The translations under genes were made by a program, and so were the position numbers. The notes below the pieces were generated by a model that made no database searches, had not been told where the DNA came from, and saw only the letters and a list, made by a program, of their open reading frames with translations. This document shows positions 58,904 to 64,000 of a stretch of DNA of 64,000 bases, in pieces. The DNA is taken from positions 503,691 to 567,690 of the forward strand of contig NC_026740.1 in assembly GCF_000210295.1 (NCBI RefSeq), written 5' to 3'. This DNA comes from Trypanosoma brucei gambiense DAL972 (lineage: Eukaryota; Euglenozoa; Kinetoplastea; Trypanosomatida; Trypanosomatidae). The stretch's first letter is position 1. The number at the start of each line of letters is the position of its first letter.

Positions 58904-60832
58904 AGTTTGTTGCTCAGCATCAGCGGTGTTGTTGTTCACACATCGTTGCCGCGTCTTAATCACACCACCATAAATAGCATTAACATATATCATCTCCCAT
59001 GCCATGTTACGAGAAAAGGTATCCCAATCGGAAAAATACCTTGCAATGTTTGTCATAAATTCCTGTAACTCTGAAACACTTGCTTCTTTCCTGTAATTAT
59101 CTGTTATTTGAATAAGCACAATAGTCTTTGAGGCAACTCCCAGTTGTGGAAAACCATCCCGCATATCCGCAACCCTTCTAGAGCAATCTTCCACAAAGAA
59201 AAAGCCATCCACAAAAAGCTCACTCTCCTCCAATGACCTGTAGAGCACTTTGTATTTACAGTTTCCAATTGCATTCTGTCCAGCTTCTGGCAAGAACTTT
59301 TGTTCAAAAATTTGAAACTGTTGTGGGGTCATATCTTTCAGGATGCTACGCTTGTCTTCCGTCTCTCCGAGTCTTCGGAGGTAGTTCAAATGTTTTGTGA
59401 CCACACAAAAGACTCCAGGAAAGAGAAGTGAAACCAAAGCCCTTGTTTCAAGCGAGTAGGCTCCGACCTTACCGTATACGCTTTCACTATGTTTCTCAAC
59501 CATCAGTGTTGCAACAGTTGAAAACAGCGTACAGAGTATCATATTCCCAATGGCAACTGATAGAGGTCTACAGTGGTATGATTCGAGGTTGCCATATCCG
59601 CTCCCCTCCCGTACAATCAAGACTAAACTGTGAACCACTTTTTCACTTTTCCACGTAAAATATTTTTCCAGAATCGTTTCATACTCTTCTTTCTTCTCAT
59701 TTTCTAGGCTTCTTAGGTAATCACTGATATCCTGCAGCCGGTTGGTGTAACTTTGCTCGCTGAAAACATAACGAGGCAGCGGCCCCACAACGTCAACACG
59801 TCTCTCCACTAACCTCCACTCATCCTCTAGTTCTTCCTTAACCTTCGCACGAACATTTTCATCGAGAGTCGTATAGTTGGGAAATAGGGACAATTTCTTC
59901 CAGGCCACAAACGCCTTAATGTCACGTACGTAATCGCAGTTTAAAATCACATTCCAACTTAAATAGTCCTTCTCCCAATCTTCATAATAGTATATATCCG
60001 GAGTGTTGAGTGTAGTTATTCCCCACCCAAGATATTGGGTCTCATAAGGCGGAGTCTCATCAGGTCCATCAGTATCAAAAATAATATGCCCTCTTTTTTT
60101 TAAACGCATTTCTTTAATAACATTAGTGACGTCTTTTCTCTTGTACAATACAACCCTCCCTTCCTCATTCCCCTTCTTGTTGTATATAAGGTAGGCGTCC
60201 ACATCCGTGAAATACACAACGACATCAAGCATTCCTTCATGGAAGTGAAGTAGGGAATGAAGTAAAAATGATCCAACTCCACATGATTTTCCAGTCCCTG
60301 GAATACCAATGACAATGTGTGTTGGTGGTGTGCTCTCTGTCTTTTCCACCCACCATTCATTTAATTTTTGTTGTATTATATACCACACACGCATCATTTC
60401 ACGACGGATGTAGACATTATTGTCCATTATACCACTTTCATCATTGATACCTAATTGAAACGTAGCTGATGGCCAACCCATCTTTGATGTAAGGACAAAG
60501 ATCTCCAGGCCAGTGGGTCTCTCCTCAAGTTCCGCATCAACTTCACAATGTTCAGGAGTTATATCCACTTCTTCTTCCGTCCATATGTGTTGTGGTCTTC
60601 CAAAGAATACCTTCATACCGAGTGGCTCTTGATTATAACCTGACATCACATAACTCCACTTCGCATAATACAGAGACTCATATAACTCCTCTTCACGAGA
60701 TTTCCTTTTTCCAGTTACCGATGGATTCTGCATCTGTCGTCCACCTTGTTCCTGCACTTCACCTTGTGCACGATTAAACCGTTCGTTAAACACATTCTGA
60801 GTATTTCCCATATTGCCGTTGTTTTGAATCAT
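58904..60832 (-). CDS. RHS: RHS-12, RHS family protein, 643 codons visible, 3' end in gap
   Basis: Open from the standard start through residue 643 (…TADAEQQT), where the N run begins. Segments: GNMGN and QEQGG at the N-terminus, GWPSATFQ at 118-145, P-loop GIPGTGKS, Val-Asp-Ala, TQYLGWG at 253-296 with YYYEDWEKDY, SEQSYTNRL at 358-414, STVATLMVEKH, IFEQKFLPEAG. It has no lesion in the visible part, so the gene is probably intact. Private changes include NCDYVRD for NCDDVRD in an otherwise invariant block, ENVRAKV for ENARAKV and LVLIVREG for LVKIVREG. The Asp to Tyr change in NCDD is worth noting since this block is constant in the other copies. Confidence 0.88.
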
Positions 60833-60879
60833 TCCTATCTCAAAATAATAACTTTAAATAGGTAATATTGCGTTACTTT

Positions 60880-60936
60880 CTGAACATATGTGTGTGTGTG
60901 TGTGTTAAATCAAATAGTAAAATGAAGGGAATGATG
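60880..60936 (-). promoter_or_regulatory. Candidate trans-splice acceptor of RHS-12
   Basis: Pyrimidine tract, CA repeat of 17 bp and AG at plus-strand 60880-60881, about 47 nt before the ATG. Confidence 0.5.
60889..60905. repeat. CA/TG microsatellite, short allele
   Basis: 17-bp uninterrupted TG tract, intermediate in length. Confidence 0.85.
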
Positions 60937-63363
60937 TGTACACACTATCAAGCAACACATATATACAGTTCATGAATATCATAAACTAACAGAACAAATT
61001 ATAACCTCTCCTTACAGTTAAACCCCTTAACAACCCCTTGCATATATTGAATAGTGATGTTCAATCAATTAAATATTCTGTATGAAAGCATGAGTAATAA
61101 GATTTTTAGATATGAGAGATAACAAACACGAAATCCTAAGTGAAGAATACTACTATTTCATATAATATAATATGTATGCATATAGTATAATATGTCATAC
61201 TTTTTGAAATAATAAACAATAGTATTAATAATGAGATAAACAGAATTTACAATAATAGATTATACATTGCACACGTAATAATGAGGACAACGTATGTCAC
61301 AAAGGTTCTTAATTATAACATCGAAAGAACATTAACTCAAAGCATCAGCATATATGCACATACAAACTGTTATTCATTATAACATCTTGGCTCCATCCCA
61401 CAATATAGACGACAATGTTTGAGTGTAAACCGTAACATACAAAACCCAACACAAATATCTTCTGTACTGTTAAATATTGGGATGGTATCTCATCTCATTA
61501 TTAAACACTTTCAACATTATCTTGTTGTCTCCTTGTTTGGGAACTCTCATCTGTGACACTAAGGAATATGTGAAGATACTAAGATCATTTATTTTTTTAT
61601 TTCCTAGTTGCATTTGCAATTGTTCACATATTCTTTCAGTACACGCAAAAAAATTGAAAGTTTAAGGAAAATTGAATTATGAGAATAAGGAAACAAAGGA
61701 TAAATTTTCTGTGAACAATAAAATATTATATAATATCTCAAATCTTCTGCAGTGATTCACCACATGTGGAAAATATATGCAATAGTTACATAACACTGAC
61801 AACACTGAATAAAGGAATATATTCAATATAGTCAATATAGTCAATATATTTAATGCAAATATTACATGGAATATAAGAAGTGTAAGGAATCAAAGGAATA
61901 TAAAAATAAAATGTAATGGAGAATGATGGAAACTGAAGATACATCTATGTGAGCATAGCGTTGTGTGAGTAGAAATCATTTGCATATTTTATCTTAATCT
62001 TTCCCTATATTGTACTCACTCACTCGTAAAATTTAATCATGGAAATAAAGTTTAGGGAATAGTAAAGTTGTTCTTCCACTCGCATCAAGACACAAATACA
62101 TGCTTTCTGTCATTGGAAATCATGTGTCTTTATTAAATTGTAGTATCCAATAATGAAAAAGAAGTACTCTATTACTATATCACTCATCATTTCCTACATC
62201 CCTAAATATATCGCATATTGTCACTATACATATTCTTTTTATTTTTCATATACCATACAACAATCATATATTATTTACTTCCTTTCTTTAAACTGATGTT
62301 GTAATGTTCCTTTTGGAAGATACAAATAAATAATTGAACAAATATTAACACAAGAGTAATAATAGAAGAAAAGAATTACCTTAAGGAAACTACATGGAAC
62401 TTCCATTATATAAGATACTACACTTCATATAAGTGGTAAAAACGTAACAGTGGTTGTATCTTTTATTTGTCCTCAGTGTATCGGCAATCCTTCAGTAGAC
62501 ACTGCTTTGCAACTGATTTCTTTTATGGATTAAGTTAGTCAGCAGTGTTGAGACAGGTTCCCCCGCATGAGGAGTGAAGGGACAAAACAATATTCCTACC
62601 TTCTAACCTATTGAACAAGAATGTCTCAAACAATATCATTTGTCCCTATTTATTTCTGCAGATGCAAATGCTATTGATGGGTGAGATACATCTAAACAGC
62701 AACGGATATAACTATACTCATACAGTGTTTCTTTGATTTCTTCTCGTCACCACAGTTCTGTTGGGTTACAAATATATACACAGCACTCCACTTTGTGGCT
62801 ATAAGTCTCTTTAATATTTGAATGAAATCCTGCCTATCGCTACTGCAATATTTCACACTCTGTGAGGGACACTGATATTTGCTTCTTTCGTCCATTTCAT
62901 ATTTTGATAGTTATGTAAATATCTTATGTGCAATCCATCTCCTTTCCAAAATAAATAAAAAGAAAGATAAAAGCATAAGCAATTATCGACATAAAAACTG
63001 GAATGAGTCTCTCGGTTACACGTCGCACGCTTCTAACATATAGACATGCTGCATGTAACCTATTTTTGTTGTTTCATTCATGTGTCAGTATGATAAAATG
63101 AAAATAGTCTCATGTTTCTCCTTGTGCTTTTGTATTGCATAAACTACTGGACTCGTCATCTCTTCCACCTATTCATCACACAGGAGTTATTCACTTGCTT
63201 TACATGTAGCATATAGTAAAAATACAAAATATCAAATTATTAGATTAATACTTCACTATAAGCAATAAAGCTTACTTGATTTTGTTTATTTCATTTATAT
63301 CTGAGTTGAATTACATATGTTAATTGAAATTATTCCACTACTCAAAGATACAAGCACTTTATT

Positions 63364-63364
63364 G

Positions 63365-63397
<33 letters not shown>
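63364..63397. repeat. (TA)n(GA)n composite microsatellite
   Basis: Allele of spacer 12. Confidence 0.9.
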
Positions 63398-64000
63398 ATG
63401 GTTTTGAGACACACCACATATCAGTTCTTCAACATTACATATGTGTAAATCCATATTTACAAAAGGTACAGCTTTTGAATATCTGCATAATTATTTGAAG
63501 TATTATTATCTAATGAAATGAACAGTAGATGTCACTGAAATGCAAATAGTAATAATCCTCTGAAAGGCATAAATACTGTTTCATACAATACTCTAAAGTA
63601 CTGCAGCGCTGTGCCATGAATACTTCCACAGAATATACAACAACTAATGTGCGATAGTTAGTCATAATGATGCCTTCCATGTGATGAACTCTGCAATACA
63701 AATCATACGTTGAACAGAAACTAAAACATTAAATACTAAATATAAATACATGGGGAAGTGATGTAAAATATAAGAGGGTTTATGTACGTCAAGAAAGTTT
63801 CATTAGAATACAATAATAGTTTTGAATTTTATTAAACAACTTAAAGCTTAACCACATGTGTGGAAACAACAATCACTTCACTATAGCATTTGTAGATTAG
63901 TGATTGTTACTGAAATAAATGAAAAAAACAAATGAAGTAAATATGGCAAGCACTGCATCCCATATTCTGTATTCATCACTGTGTGCTGACGCGTTTGAGT

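Larger units (their letters stand above)
1..64000. repeat. Head-to-tail tandem array of ~5.58 kb RHS units
   Basis: The whole window is one repeating unit. Start codons of successive RHS genes lie at 782, 6364, 11944, 17524, 19861, 25460, 31069, 36662, 44951, 50543, 56124 and 60832. Start-to-start distances are 5574-5609 bp wherever no gap intervenes, for example 5582, 5580, 5580, 5599, 5609, 5593, 5592 and 5581. Length differences come mainly from microsatellites. All genes are on the minus strand. The three short distances (17524-19861, 36662-44951 as one and a half units, 56124-60832) each contain a run of 100 N. Neither end of the array is visible. Confidence 0.97.
60833..64000. other. 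Spacer 12, to the window end
   Basis: 3.17 kb without a recognised gene; the next RHS gene should end about 350 bp beyond the window. The 67-codon ORF is intact (62692-62895). The composite tract is at 63364-63397. The block at 63580-63640 carries the CTGCAG variant seen in spacers 3 and 9, but the following block (63750-63790) does not, which shows a conversion-tract edge. Confidence 0.85.

Noticed and set aside
58760..60832. RHS-12 frame read through the N run to 58760 (690 codons)
   Set aside because: The gap length is arbitrary and the residues left of it come from spacer; the gene can only be followed to 58904.
1..64000. CRISPR array, tRNA or rRNA genes, bacterial operon signals
   Set aside because: The repeats are multi-kilobase gene units, no cloverleaf or rRNA-like sequence is recognisable, and gene structure fits a trypanosome.

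Overview
The window is one long head-to-tail tandem array from a trypanosome-type nuclear genome. Each repeat unit is about 5.58 kb. It holds one retrotransposon hot spot (RHS) family gene of about 2.06 kb, always on the minus strand, and one A+T-rich spacer of about 3.5 kb. The RHS assignment rests on the translated protein: a P-loop (GIPGTGKS or GISGIGKS) near residue 176, an hhhhD segment (IIFD) near 250, an ILNCDD...KAFVAWKK block near 296-313, and a C-terminal FSDWDTFSRNMAWEMIYV block. These match the layout of Trypanosoma RHS proteins as I know them. Intronless genes on one strand, pyrimidine tracts followed by AG ahead of the start codon, and no bacterial-style signals fit a kinetoplastid polycistronic locus. 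The species cannot be fixed from the sequence. The low G+C spacers and coding bases look unlike T. cruzi and could fit a more A+T-rich Trypanosoma.

Layout from left to right: RHS-1 (1-782, cut by the window edge), RHS-2 (4289-6364, intact), RHS-3 (9884-11944, nonsense), RHS-4 (15465-17524, frameshift), assembly gap 19122-19221, RHS-5 (19222-19861, cut by the gap, nonsense), RHS-6 (23400-25460, nonsense), RHS-7 (29006-31069, intact), RHS-8 (34602-36662, intact), gap 39577-39676 (a whole RHS copy should lie in it), RHS-9 (42891-44951, intact), RHS-10 (48484-50543, nonsense plus frameshift), RHS-11 (54050-56124, frameshift), gap 58804-58903, RHS-12 (58904-60832, 3' end lost in the gap), then spacer to the end. 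Four copies are complete and open, six are broken, two are open but incomplete, and one more is inferred. The three 100-N gaps are placeholders where the tandem array collapsed in assembly; arithmetic on the repeat phase gives roughly 3.3, 3.0 and 1.0 kb of real sequence behind them.

The main biology is in how the copies differ. Spacers and most of the coding frame are nearly identical between units, but several short protein segments occur in two or three very different versions that are shuffled between copies. This is the mark of repeated gene conversion or recombination among cassettes. Two of these segments, the P-loop type and a segment at residues 358-414, stay matched in all ten copies where both can be read, although the segment between them is exchanged. 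That suggests two structural classes of protein. A TAG stop is shared by three copies with otherwise different flanks, so broken alleles are being copied as well.

The spacers hold no recognised gene. They carry a CA/TG microsatellite inside the probable trans-splice acceptor of every RHS gene, a composite (TA)n(GA)n tract, a 9-bp minisatellite, several sense-strand pyrimidine tracts, and one 67-codon ORF with a good-looking splice acceptor. The changes between units make that ORF doubtful as a gene.
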